Shown here in pieces: positions 1 through 9,100 of a stretch of 17,614 bases of DNA. The position numbers and the translations under genes are program-made. The notes under the pieces are model-generated. The model saw only the letters and a list, made by a program, of their open reading frames with translations, was not told the DNA's origin and did not search any database. Each line of letters begins with the position of its first letter. Position 1 is the stretch's first letter. Source of the DNA: JBLHKE01 sp047619485 (GTDB taxonomy: Bacteria > Verrucomicrobiota > Verrucomicrobiia > Verrucomicrobiales > DEV007); assembly GCA_047619485.1 (NCBI GenBank), contig JBLHKE010000061.1:1-17614 (forward strand), given 5' to 3'.

Positions 1-1850
1 GCCTTCCCATGGGGAGCAAAGGTAATTTCGATCGGGTGCCAACGGTTCTCCTCAGGCACCACCGTGAATGAAACATCGTGCGTGACGTGTCCGCGCGTCG
101 ATCGAATAAGTTTGCCGCCATGGGATAACTCAAATGGCGCCGTCGTCGATGCAAACGTGACCGTCACACGCTCAGGAGCATATTCGTAGTCGAGTTGCGC
201 ACCTTTCTGCACCGCCGGGTGGAGCATCTGCCAGAGATCAAGTTGGGTGCGGAGTCGCAACTGACCAGCCGCGTCGCGGTTCATCACCATGAAATGCGAG
301 CTTGGTGCTGTCAGCTTTCGGGACACGTCGAGATCGATATGAGGCAGCCGGCGCGTGTGCGCCACCTCGCCCTCGACGAGCCACTCAGCAACGACTCCGG
401 AAGTGTCGGCCTGCAACGAATACCCACCGGGAAGATCCACGCTGAGCCAGGTCGCTTCGGGTAGAGGCTCGGTCTTGATCGAGACGACATCCGCCGTTGC
501 CCCGCCGCCAACAATTGCCAGCGGTCGACGCCCGGCAGCCTGCTGGGCACTGACCACTTCGTAGGGCGGTCGCATGGTCTCGAACCGATCCCCCGCGCGC
601 GCATTGGGACTCGCCTCGACGCTAGCACCCTCGTGGCTCCACCCGTCAGGGAGCACGCGGTCGAACGCCACTCGAATCTCATCAGCAGAATGCCGCCAGG
701 CCGCCACCGGTTGGGGAGCCCCATTCTTGTAACGCACCCGCCATATCTTCCCCTTGCCTTTCGGACCGGTGCCCCAATCCGGATCACCCGAGTGAACGCA
801 AAACCTCATTTCCCCTGTCGGGCTGACGCACTGGTCGATGGTCATCATGCCCATGCAGGCGATGATTTCGTTATGCGCCACGTAGCCGTGCTCAGTCTTT
901 ACAAGTTTCGTCCGATAGATTTTTCCCCGCGATTCGCCCGCCACGAATGCATCATTCTTCCACCAGGTAGGGCCGAACACCTTACCGCCACCAACCGGCG
1001 AGTTAAAATTCATGCCGCAGGTCGATTGGTGTTGCGGTCCGTAATCGTAGACGCTCGGCTCATCGATCACGTTCGGCAGATGTTTCGGGTGCCGCGGCGG
1101 GAAACCGTAGTGCCTCCCGCGCTGGATGTTCAGTAGCTCGTCGAAGGGGTTTCCGTTGGGCAACCAAGTCGCCCCCTCTTGATCGGTGCAAAACAGATCA
1201 CCGTGTTCGTTGAATCCGAGGGCGATCGGCCACCGGATGCCTGTGCAGATCTTCTCGCGGGACTTGAAGTCCGGCGCGATTCGGTAGATCGCCCCACGCT
1301 CACTGCTTAGATCGTTCTTCGCCGATCCGGTCTCCTCGATGTCGTAAGCATCGTTGTAGAGGCGCACGCCGAGGCCAAACCAGACCGAGCCGTCGCTCGT
1401 GTCATAGGCGAGACCAGTTACATCCACGCCCGCCCGGGCAGGTGGCCAGCCCTCAGCTATCGTCTGCACCACTTCGGCACGATCATCGCCGTCCTGATCC
1501 GCGATCATCATGATCTTCCCCTTCGCCGCTAGGAACACCGCGTTCCCATGCGGACTCCCCTCTGGCGCCAGGTCCATCCCGATTTGCCCTACGATCTTAC
1601 CCTTGCTCTCGAAGAAAAGCTCGACCTTGTCCTCCGCACCATCGCCGTCGGTATCTGAGAGAAGGTAAATGTCACCCGCGTAGCTGAGCACCACGAGTTT
1701 CCCATCGTGGCGGTAGAGCAGGTTGTTGCAGTTCGGCAAATCGACCGGCAACGGCTCGGCGCTAATACCTGGGAGGAGCGGGTGAAACTTGCCGTCGGGG
1801 GCGGCGGTTGCCACCCCAGCAAAAATGATTAGAACAAGCAAGTAGCGCAT
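1..1850 (-). CDS. PVC-type secreted dehydrogenase, beta-propeller part (partial, 3' end outside the window)
   Basis: The minus strand is open from an ATG at 1850 to the window edge, giving 616 codons without a stop, so the C-terminus is missing. Residues 1-17 form a signal peptide (short hydrophobic core, ending VATA before APDG). What follows resembles the PQQ/sugar-dehydrogenase-like propeller of planctomycete and verrucomicrobial membrane-bound dehydrogenases. Asp-rich loops at 66-75 (DTDGDGAEDK) and 118-125 (DQDGDDRA), the FCTDQEGATW stretch near 220-229 and HYGFPPRHP near 247-255 are typical. Full-length relatives usually continue into HEAT repeats and a haem-binding c-type cytochrome domain; neither can be seen here. 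It probably acts in the periplasm on a sugar or alcohol, but the substrate cannot be inferred. It lies 108 bp downstream of the 1959-4034 frame on the same strand, with no terminator seen between them. Confidence 0.85.
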   Translation of the reverse strand, partial: MRYLLVLIIFAGVATAAPDGKFHPLLPGISAEPLPVDLPNCNNLLYRHDGKLVVLSYAGDIYLLSDTDGDGAEDKVELFFESKGKIVGQIGMDLAPEGSPHGNAVFLAAKGKIMMIADQDGDDRAEVVQTIAEGWPPARAGVDVTGLAYDTSDGSVWFGLGVRLYNDAYDIEETGSAKNDLSSERGAIYRIAPDFKSREKICTGIRWPIALGFNEHGDLFCTDQEGATWLPNGNPFDELLNIQRGRHYGFPPRHPKHLPNVIDEPSVYDYGPQHQSTCGMNFNSPVGGGKVFGPTWWKNDAFVAGESRGKIYRTKLVKTEHGYVAHNEIIACMGMMTIDQCVSPTGEMRFCVHSGDPDWGTGPKGKGKIWRVRYKNGAPQPVAAWRHSADEIRVAFDRVLPDGWSHEGASVEASPNARAGDRFETMRPPYEVVSAQQAAGRRPLAIVGGGATADVVSIKTEPLPEATWLSVDLPGGYSLQADTSGVVAEWLVEGEVAHTRRLPHIDLDVSRKLTAPSSHFMVMNRDAAGQLRLRTQLDLWQMLHPAVQKGAQLDYEYAPERVTVTFASTTAPFELSHGGKLIRSTRGHVTHDVSFTVVPEENRWHPIEITFAPHGK

Positions 1851-1958
1851 CCGTTGATGCTAGGAGGCAAAATCGATATCGTCGAGCTGAGGATTCGGCT
1901 AGCTCCAGTTCCTGGCAAGTCTCCTCCACTCACAGAGAGAATGGCGCGGCGGCGACAA

Positions 1959-4034
1959 TCACCCGTCGGTCGGAATCATAGTGGGGTCGCGGTAAGCTTT
2001 CCCTGCTCGGTAGAGTTTGAGCCGTTCCTCTAGCCGGGTCGCCATCTCCTCTTTGCTGAACTCCCTAGCCGCCTCCACCGCACGTCTTCCCACGGCAACC
2101 GCTTTCTCAAACTCACCAGCCTCTGCATGGGCTGCGGCCAGTGTGCCGAGTAGCGGGGGGATCTTTTCACCCGTAATTTCGCAGGCTCTCTCCGCCAGAC
2201 GCACCGCCTCTTTTCCGTTCCGCTGCGCCTCAGCTGGGTGCGTCGCCAAAACCCAGGCGAGATTATTCGCTGCGAGCGGATCCTCTGGTCGCGCTTCCAA
2301 TACTGCCCGATAGTGCGGCATTGCCTCCGCGGCCTTCCCTTGATCACGCAGTAATCCTGCGAGTTCGCTGTGGGTCTCAGGATGCGATTGCAACGCAAGC
2401 GACTCACGGTAGTGCGCTATCGCCTCGTCTACCTCACCGAGTTTGGTTCGAAATTTGCCCAGCTGCGCCAGACTCTCGAAGTCATCCCGACGGTCGGCAA
2501 GGATCGCCTCTAGTTGCTCGGCTGCCTTGCGCAAGTCACCCTGTTCAACGAACATACGCATCAGCTCGTCTCTCACCAGCCTTTGACTTGGGACGAGTTC
2601 CAAAGATCTCTCGTAGTGGCGTAGAGCGAGAGCGTAGTCCTTATCGTCCTGTGCGATTGCACCGAGAAAGCGCTCGCACTCAGCAAGTTCACCGCGAGCG
2701 TCGGCCTTTCCCTCGTAGAGCGGGAGCAGCTGATGCAAGTAGGCGCGCGCCTCTTCAAGCATTCCTTCCTCGGCCAATTCTACCGCGAAGGTGCGCGGCA
2801 CGAGCCCCGCTGGTGGATATTTCCACCGACCTGCAAAGGGAACCGCAGCGGACAAAATCTCCCCGCTTCCAACACCGCAGATTTTCCGATCCGTGGCGAG
2901 TTGCTCTGGGGTTACGAGTCCCTGATAGACCGCGGCGACCTGCCCATTCTGATCGATAAGGAAACTCGACGGAACCGGTAGGTCGTTCTGCCGGCCGATG
3001 AAACTTAACTGCAGGGCATTCAACATTTCCACTAGGCCGCGATTCGCTAGGCCTACCTCAAAAGGGTAGAGAACCTTCGCCGCTGCCGCTTTCACCTTGG
3101 CCAAGTCTTTACCTGCATCGCCGGTAGGTTCATCCACACAGAGGGAAAGCACCTCCAGACCGGCCTTTTCAAAGTCACTCACGCCACGCCCCCACTCTTT
3201 CATTTCACCACGGCAATTTGGACACCAAGTCGCCCAGAGATTAAGCAGCAGGGGTTTCTCGCCGAACCGGTTCGATAGGGATTCTTCCTCACCCTTTGCA
3301 TTGATGAACTTGAGATTCTCTGGCATTGGAACCGGTCGGAGAAACACAACTCGGGAACTCGACATCTGCTCGGTAGCGTCTACCCGGGCCGATACCGGCT
3401 TGGAGAAAAGTTTCCCCGCTGAGATCGGTGGCGTCCAGATCTCAGCATCGCCTTTGCCTTCGACCAGAACAAAATGCCGATCCGTGGCCACATCCAGAAA
3501 TACCTCCTCCATACCACCAGGCCAACGCACGAGCACTTGATCAATGCGGTCGGATTTACCCAGTCCGAAGTGGAGCCACTTACTCGACTGGGAGAGGTAG
3601 CCGCTACCGGCGTAGAGTGACTTCATGATCGGCACCTGATCACCTCCAGCCAGCCTGATTTCCACCCGTGCCCCAATCGCGTCTCGGTTGGCAGTCGTGC
3701 CCTGCAACTTCAGTGCGACGAAATGGTTGTCGGTCTCGAGCTCGTTGTGGATAAATCGCACCCGTGGCGCGTTGCGGTTCATAACCCAAAAGTCGATGCG
3801 CCCGTCGTGATCCCAATCGGTCAATGCCAGACCGCGCCCATCGTCGGCGAAGTCGAGCCCGCTAACAGCTGAGATGTCCGCGAAATTACCGTCGCCGGTG
3901 TTGAGGAAGGCGCAGTTCCGCTCGCGCCCACTGAAGGATCTACCGGCGCGGATCAGCTTATTAGTCGCCGCCCAGCCGACGTCGTAGGCACGCATCTCTT
4001 TAGACGTGGCGGATTCACTAGGTGATTGCGACAC
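1959..4034 (-). CDS. ASPIC/UnbV - TlpA-like thioredoxin - TPR protein (probable C-terminal half of a split CRTAC1-family protein)
   Basis: As a separate frame it has 691 codons from a GTG at 4034. Residues 1-60 look like the middle of a VCBS protein, followed by a VCBS repeat at 73-81 (DWDHDGRID). An ASPIC/UnbV domain covers about 102-180 (NRDAIGARVEIR, LVRWPGG). A TlpA/redoxin domain covers about 235-385, with active-site WCPNC (cysteines 271 and 274) and a candidate cis-proline at 355. Tetratricopeptide repeats fill about 420-655, and the end (YRAGKAYRDP) is typical of PVC TPR proteins. It has no export signal of its own, although ASPIC, VCBS and TlpA domains are normally exported. Its frame is the same as that of 4056-6038, separated by TGA plus seven sense codons, so it is most likely the rest of that protein. 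Only a weak purine stretch (GGCAGG) precedes the GTG. Independent translation would give a cytoplasmic protein with extracytoplasmic domains, which makes little sense. Confidence 0.85.
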   Translation of the reverse strand: MSQSPSESATSKEMRAYDVGWAATNKLIRAGRSFSGRERNCAFLNTGDGNFADISAVSGLDFADDGRGLALTDWDHDGRIDFWVMNRNAPRVRFIHNELETDNHFVALKLQGTTANRDAIGARVEIRLAGGDQVPIMKSLYAGSGYLSQSSKWLHFGLGKSDRIDQVLVRWPGGMEEVFLDVATDRHFVLVEGKGDAEIWTPPISAGKLFSKPVSARVDATEQMSSSRVVFLRPVPMPENLKFINAKGEEESLSNRFGEKPLLLNLWATWCPNCRGEMKEWGRGVSDFEKAGLEVLSLCVDEPTGDAGKDLAKVKAAAAKVLYPFEVGLANRGLVEMLNALQLSFIGRQNDLPVPSSFLIDQNGQVAAVYQGLVTPEQLATDRKICGVGSGEILSAAVPFAGRWKYPPAGLVPRTFAVELAEEGMLEEARAYLHQLLPLYEGKADARGELAECERFLGAIAQDDKDYALALRHYERSLELVPSQRLVRDELMRMFVEQGDLRKAAEQLEAILADRRDDFESLAQLGKFRTKLGEVDEAIAHYRESLALQSHPETHSELAGLLRDQGKAAEAMPHYRAVLEARPEDPLAANNLAWVLATHPAEAQRNGKEAVRLAERACEITGEKIPPLLGTLAAAHAEAGEFEKAVAVGRRAVEAAREFSKEEMATRLEERLKLYRAGKAYRDPTMIPTDG

Positions 4035-4044
4035 GACCTGCCGC
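4028..4044 (-). promoter_or_regulatory. SECIS-like hairpin downstream of the in-frame TGA
   Basis: On the mRNA (minus strand) GCGGCA (4044-4039) pairs with UGUCGC (4033-4028), giving six pairs including one G-U. They enclose the five-base loop GGUCG (4038-4034). Exactly 17 nt separate the UGA from the loop. Bacterial SECIS elements are hairpins just 3' of the UGA, with a G at the start of a small loop; the E. coli fdhF element, as I recall it, has a GGUC loop 18 nt after its UGA. Here no bulged U is seen in the stem. The same bases encode W-R-Q-V-V, so the fold may be accidental. Confidence 0.4.
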
Positions 4045-4055
4045 CAGAAGAAGCT

Positions 4056-4058
4056 TCA
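4056..4058 (-). other. In-frame TGA joining two halves of one protein (selenocysteine/readthrough candidate or nonsense codon)
   Basis: The frame ending here (4056-6038) and the frame starting at 4034 are in register: TGA, then AGC TTC TTC TGG CGG CAG GTC, then GTG. Read through, the protein is continuous and has the domain order expected of one gene (VCBS repeats, ASPIC/UnbV, TlpA, TPR). The seven intervening codons give SFFWRQV, which looks like ordinary coding sequence. The flanking frames hold no other stop or frameshift over about 4 kb. Possibilities are selenocysteine insertion, plain readthrough, a recent nonsense mutation (from a Cys or Trp codon by one base) or a sequencing error. 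Confidence 0.75.
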
Positions 4059-6038
4059 CAAATCGCCGGGATCCTCCCTAGTGAAAAATCCGTTGGTAAC
4101 CACCAGATCCTCCCACGCATCGTTGTTGAGATCAGCGAAATGGGAAGACCATGCCCAACGCCCCATAGTGACCCCCGTAGCGATGCTGACATCGCGGAAT
4201 GTTCCGTCTCCCAAGTTCTCAAACAAGGTGTTGCCGCGCGCATGCCGGCGCAGACCCGCCAGTACATCATCCGCAGCCCCTTCCTGAAAGCTTCGCTGGT
4301 AAGCGATTCGACCACCAGCAGAGGAGAACATATTGCTCACATAAACATCCATGCGCCCGTCGCGGTTGTAGTCTGCCCAACTCACCGACATACCCGCCGC
4401 GATGTCTTCGACTCCTGCCGCGGCCGCCACGTCGACGAATTTACGCCGCCCGTCTACCCCAAGATCGTTGCGATAGAGGTTGTTACGGCCGAAGTCGTTG
4501 GCTACGTAGAGGTCGGGGTCACCGTCATCGTCGTAATCTTCCCAGGACGCCGCCAGAGAAAACCGACGGTTGTTCTCCCCAAATCCGACCTGTGCGGTCA
4601 CGTCTTCGAAGTCGAAGTCACCGCGGTTCTCGATGAAAAAGTTACGCGCGCCGTTGTTGGCATCGTGGTAGGGTACGGGGTTGGCGAAAATGTCTCCAGG
4701 CGCGACGTCGTCCCGTGGAGTGTAGCCACAGATATAGATATCCAGGTCGCCGTCGAGGTCATAGTCGGCAGAGGCAATGCTCGCTGGCCACGAGAACATC
4801 TCGACCTCGACACGCTGGCGAAAGCGTCCCGCGCCATCATTTTCGTGCAATGTTAGTGCGTAGCCGAGACCGAGCGCTAGGTCCTGATCCCCATCACCAT
4901 CGAGATCGATAAACAGGGCGCTGCGCGCATCGTCGAGGTAGTCAAGTCCGGCCTCTCTAGTTGCATCGGTCAGCTGTCCCGCATCGTCTTGGATGAATAG
5001 CCGCGATGGAAGTCCCGAAGGCTGGCACACGAACACATCTTCGCGCCCATCGCCGTTGGCGTCACCGAGGGAGATCCCCTGGTTGCCCTGTTGGATTCCG
5101 AACGCCACATCCATGTTGCCATACCAGTGATCCGCACCGAGCCGCAATTGTTGCTCGTAACTCTGAATCCCCCCGAACAACTCGGCAGTCCGGTCGAGGA
5201 ATGGCGGACGCGATTCGCCCTCATTCAAATACCGCACCTCCTCAAAGTCTTCGACACGCCACCCCTTCAGCAGCGGTTCGTCATCGCCTGCCCATTCACA
5301 GCTCAGGTTGATCGTCTGGGAAATCCGTCCCCCATCAATGGCCGCGCCATCCGTCTCTAACCTCACGGAAGTGGAGAACGTCTTTGCGTTGTTACCGAGC
5401 TCGACTCGCACGATTTTCCAACGCATTGGTTCCTCATCGATCGTGACGTTCTTGCGGAAAGACGATTGGAAAGATTTGACCGCCTCTTTGAATTCGAGCC
5501 CGCCTGGATCTTCGGATGCTGCGCCACGGCGAACGGAAAGGGTCACGTCGCGGAATACCTCCTGCATCTCTGGTCGCAGTGCAGTGCCTCTAAAAGAGCT
5601 ATCCACTACGAGTGCTATCTCCTCCGGGACAGGCCTTCCAGCGAGGAGAAGATTCCCGAGTGCCTCGAGTTGCCGCTTGGCATCCTCAGCAAGAATTTCA
5701 GTGTTCCAATCAGGGTCGTGATTTGGTTCGGTCTTCTGAAAAACTTCATGCAACGGAGCGCTGGCACTACGATCCTCCAACAACGGAAGCTCTGACGCCC
5801 CTCGGGCGGTCGATTCTAGATCTGGAAAATCGACTTTAAGTTGATCCTCAATTTTCTCACCTTTTGGCTCCGGATCGGTGGCGTCGCCACACCCTAGGAG
5901 GGAGAAACCAAAAATGACTGCGAGAAGGGTATTTGTAACACTATGATACACAGGTAGTCGAAAAAACTTGGGCTCAGCATCGCCCAAACCAACCCGATGG
6001 GCAAATCTATGTAAATTTTGCTTCATGCAGAATTGCAA
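4056..6038 (-). CDS. CRTAC1-family VCBS/FG-GAP repeat lipoprotein (probable N-terminal half of the split gene)
   Basis: 660 residues from ATG at 6038; a second ATG at codon 5 is equally possible. A hydrophobic stretch at about 36-49 ends in a lipobox, SLLGC, with Cys50 the likely lipidated residue. The N-region is long, so a GTG at codon 30 would give a more usual 21-residue signal. Residues 51-310 are a solvent-exposed region of unknown fold. VCBS/FG-GAP calcium-loop repeats follow at 327-335, 378-386, 425-433, 501-509, 556-564 and 636-644 (DxDxDGxxD pattern, for example DLDGDGDQD). Relatives place an ASPIC/UnbV domain after such repeats. Here the frame stops at TGA 4056-4058 immediately after the last repeat (VTNGFFTREDPGDL), and the ASPIC domain follows in the same frame downstream. 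The product is probably a surface or periplasmic lipoprotein with a propeller-like fold. It is divergent from the 6123 gene across 84 bp. Confidence 0.88.
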   Translation of the reverse strand: MQFCMKQNLHRFAHRVGLGDAEPKFFRLPVYHSVTNTLLAVIFGFSLLGCGDATDPEPKGEKIEDQLKVDFPDLESTARGASELPLLEDRSASAPLHEVFQKTEPNHDPDWNTEILAEDAKRQLEALGNLLLAGRPVPEEIALVVDSSFRGTALRPEMQEVFRDVTLSVRRGAASEDPGGLEFKEAVKSFQSSFRKNVTIDEEPMRWKIVRVELGNNAKTFSTSVRLETDGAAIDGGRISQTINLSCEWAGDDEPLLKGWRVEDFEEVRYLNEGESRPPFLDRTAELFGGIQSYEQQLRLGADHWYGNMDVAFGIQQGNQGISLGDANGDGREDVFVCQPSGLPSRLFIQDDAGQLTDATREAGLDYLDDARSALFIDLDGDGDQDLALGLGYALTLHENDGAGRFRQRVEVEMFSWPASIASADYDLDGDLDIYICGYTPRDDVAPGDIFANPVPYHDANNGARNFFIENRGDFDFEDVTAQVGFGENNRRFSLAASWEDYDDDGDPDLYVANDFGRNNLYRNDLGVDGRRKFVDVAAAAGVEDIAAGMSVSWADYNRDGRMDVYVSNMFSSAGGRIAYQRSFQEGAADDVLAGLRRHARGNTLFENLGDGTFRDVSIATGVTMGRWAWSSHFADLNNDAWEDLVVTNGFFTREDPGDL

Positions 6039-6122
6039 ATATGCTAATGATTACACTATCGTCATAAAGCCGACTGCCGTGAACCAATGTGATCGGTAAC
6101 CCCTCGAAGTTGAATCCTTATT
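6039..6122. other. Short divergent intergenic region
   Basis: This 84-bp gap lies between the start of the VCBS lipoprotein (minus) and the start of the large secreted protein (plus). It must hold both promoters if each is transcribed on its own. It is AT-richer near 6026-6060. I see no convincing -35/-10 pair, operator palindrome or Shine-Dalgarno sequence for either gene. Confidence 0.5.
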
Positions 6123-9100
6123 ATGAGACCCCCCCCGAAAAAACTGTGTACTGCGCTAGTGACTAGCGCCCTCCTCTCCCTCCACGCCGGAGCCGAAACC
6201 CTCAACTCGCTGGCCGAGTTTGGAAACGCTGCAAACTCGGACGCAACCAGCGGTGCTGGCACTGCTCGCGGAGGAAACTTCGACAACGCTGGAACCGATG
6301 CCTACACGCTGACTGCCGGAGGTACCGACTTCTGGGGCGCCAGCGACCACGGCAGCTACATCTTTGACAATGCTCAAAGCCGTGCCGCTGGAGAAGACTT
6401 CTCCGTGGTGGTTCGCTCCGTTTCGATTGCTGGAGACCCTGCCGAAGCCCTCGCTGGTGAGTGGGGACGCACCGGACCGATGGTACGAAAAACTCCCGAC
6501 GTAGCCAACGCTGCCAACGTGGCTCACATCCGTAAATCGGGTTCTACTAACACTACGATCCTACAAGGACGCCTCTCCGATGGCGCAGGGACTGACCGTG
6601 GTCCAGACAATAATGGTGAACACGCAAATGCAGGCGAAAATAACGCAAACGGCGATGTCCGAAACACTCCAATTTGGCTATCACTGCACCGCGTAAACGA
6701 CGTCTGGTACTCCACATGGGCGGTAGACGATGCTGGGTCACCTGGCCCATGGAGCGATCTTCGTATCCGTGCAGCCAGTGCCGACATGGCTGGTGAGGTT
6801 TGGGTCGGTCTTGCGCACCAGTCCCACAACATCAACCCTGTGACAAACACCGCAGTGTTCGACAACTTCTCAGTTGGCGCATTCGATGCGAATCTCGGGG
6901 ATTTTCCAATCACTACTAGCTGCGACCTCACCTTCGCGGGTAACGATATCTTCCTGAGTGCCTTTGGCTCCGAGCTCGGAGTTGGACCGGTACAAGATAT
7001 CAACTGGGAAGTGCGACTCGTCTCTACTGGTGAGACCTTCATAACTGGTCAGCTCAAGGCTGATATTTTTCTCGCTGCCAACGGTGGCAATATCGCAGCC
7101 TTCGATGCACTTGTCGGACCGGCGGGCACCACATTCGTCGAGCATATCGACTGGAATGCCAACGACTACACCCGGACGAACGATGCGGGAGTCAACCTAT
7201 TCGCGGAGGCGGTTCCCGGTTTATTCGGCGGTGACGAGAGTAACTACGCGATCGAAATGACTGGGGAGATCCACATCCCGAACGACGTGGATCGCGGCAA
7301 TTTGGATTCCGTCTTGTTCCACGATGGTGTGGATGACTATTGCTACCTTGAGATCGACGGCGTCGTCCTCATCGACAACAACCAGTGGAGCAACGTGGCA
7401 GGTACCGGAAACAACGGCGGCACGCAGGCGACACTCGACGTGAGCGACGGTAAATACAATGATGGTGAGTGGGTCAATTTCCGCATGGTCACCTGGGAAA
7501 CTGGCGGCGGTGACGATGCTATCCTCGTCTGGGATGCGCTAGATCGCACAGGCGCCGACTCCATCACTGGTAGTGCCGACGCTACGACCGAATCCTACCT
7601 CGGAACCGGACTCGGAGACGGCGCACAGGTCGCCTTCGCCCACGATACCAGCGACATCGTCCCTGCGGAAAATTTCCGCGTTGCTGCTCCTGCCTTCACT
7701 GTTATCGCAGACGGTGTCGGGCAACCGTCTAACCTGATGGTCGGCACGATCGCGGCCGACACCGTCGCGGTCGAACTCTTTGTTGAAGGAGTATCGTGCG
7801 TCTCTGTCCCTGTGTTGCCAACCTTAGATAACGCAGACTTCACGAGCTTAGATGTTGTCACCATCGTCCTCGCTGACGTTGGCACCGGCGGCACGGCAGA
7901 CATCGACGAGGCAACTCTCGTCTTGCAACTTGATGGGTCAGTAATCGCGCCTACCAGCGTCAGCCACATCGATCAGTCGACCACGATCACCTACATACTT
8001 CCGACCCCAGCCGCTCCTTACACGTTCCACAACTTCACAATTACTGGAACGACCACTGGTGCCACTGGAGCAAAGGACTTCTCAATTTCTGCATCTCCGC
8101 GCTCTTGGCCGTTCCTCGAGGAACTCCGAGCCGGTCTTACAGATCCGCCAAACGCGGCTACAGGCTGGGACTACATGGAGTTCCTAGTCGTTCCGACCCT
8201 CGGCAGAAATCTCGGTGCTACCGAGCAGGGCTTCATCGACGCCCAGACAGTGATCAACACAGCAAGCGTGCCTGATGCGCGTATCGATCAGCCCTACGTC
8301 AATCATAGGGATCCTGATAGCGGCGGCACCGGCGATTGGTGCCCAGATCTGCCGATTCTCATCGACACCGTTGGCGTTGATGACAACCAGTATATCACCT
8401 ATGCGCGGACCATGGTAACCATCGGCGAGGCAGATCCTTTGATCTACACCTTCCGCATCCGCGGCGATGACGGCTACGGCTTGCGCGCTACTGGAGCGAG
8501 CTTCACATCTGTGGCAGGGGGCGCACCCAACACACTAGACAGTCGGGACCCGAGCGTGGTGTTCTACCCGAATTTCACGGGCGACTCAAATTCCTTCGCC
8601 GTCTGTGAATTCCCAGCGTCTGGCGACTACCTCATCGAGTTCTTCGGATTCGAAGGTGGTGGCGGTGCCTACCAAGAAGTGAGCTGGGCGCCAGGCGCCT
8701 TCTCGGCTCTCGGACAGACGATCGGCTGGAGGCTCTTGGGGGACACCTCAAACTTCGTCTCCGAGTCCAAATGGGCAGCGATCAACGAAAGCGTTCTCCC
8801 ACCGGATCCGATCGCCCCTGACTCCGGGTGGTCTACCTACATCTGGTATGACGCTGCGGTCGGTACCCTTGGCAACACCATCAACTTCATCAATGGTGCT
8901 GATCCAGGCGCAGCGACGGCAACCGTCCTCCAGCAGCTCAACCACTCCGATGACGGTGGTGGCGGCGGCCGGTTTGGCGCCAACGATCCGTTCCCTGGCG
9001 ACCCGAATGTGGGTGCTGCTACCGACAATATCGCCATGCTCGCGCGTGCCTATGTGGTAGCGCCCGTAGATGGGGACTACACCATTCAGGTTCGTTCTGA

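Noticed and set aside
311..787. Minus-strand frame of 158 codons in the dehydrogenase region
   Set aside because: Lies in a different frame from the dehydrogenase, which is open throughout; Arg-rich composition without domain.
2321..2959. Plus-strand open frame of 212 codons opposite the TlpA-TPR frame
   Set aside because: Antisense to clear TPR and redoxin coding sequence; Arg/Pro-rich shadow protein.
4034..4034. GTG at 4034 as a real independent start of the C-half
   Set aside because: Only a weak purine stretch precedes it and the product would lack an export signal for exported-type domains. It remains possible only as a reinitiation product.
4026..4856. Plus-strand open frame of 276 codons opposite the VCBS lipoprotein
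   Set aside because: It is antisense to a convincing VCBS-repeat protein; the predicted protein shows no domain, and its frame is open because of codon bias on the real strand.
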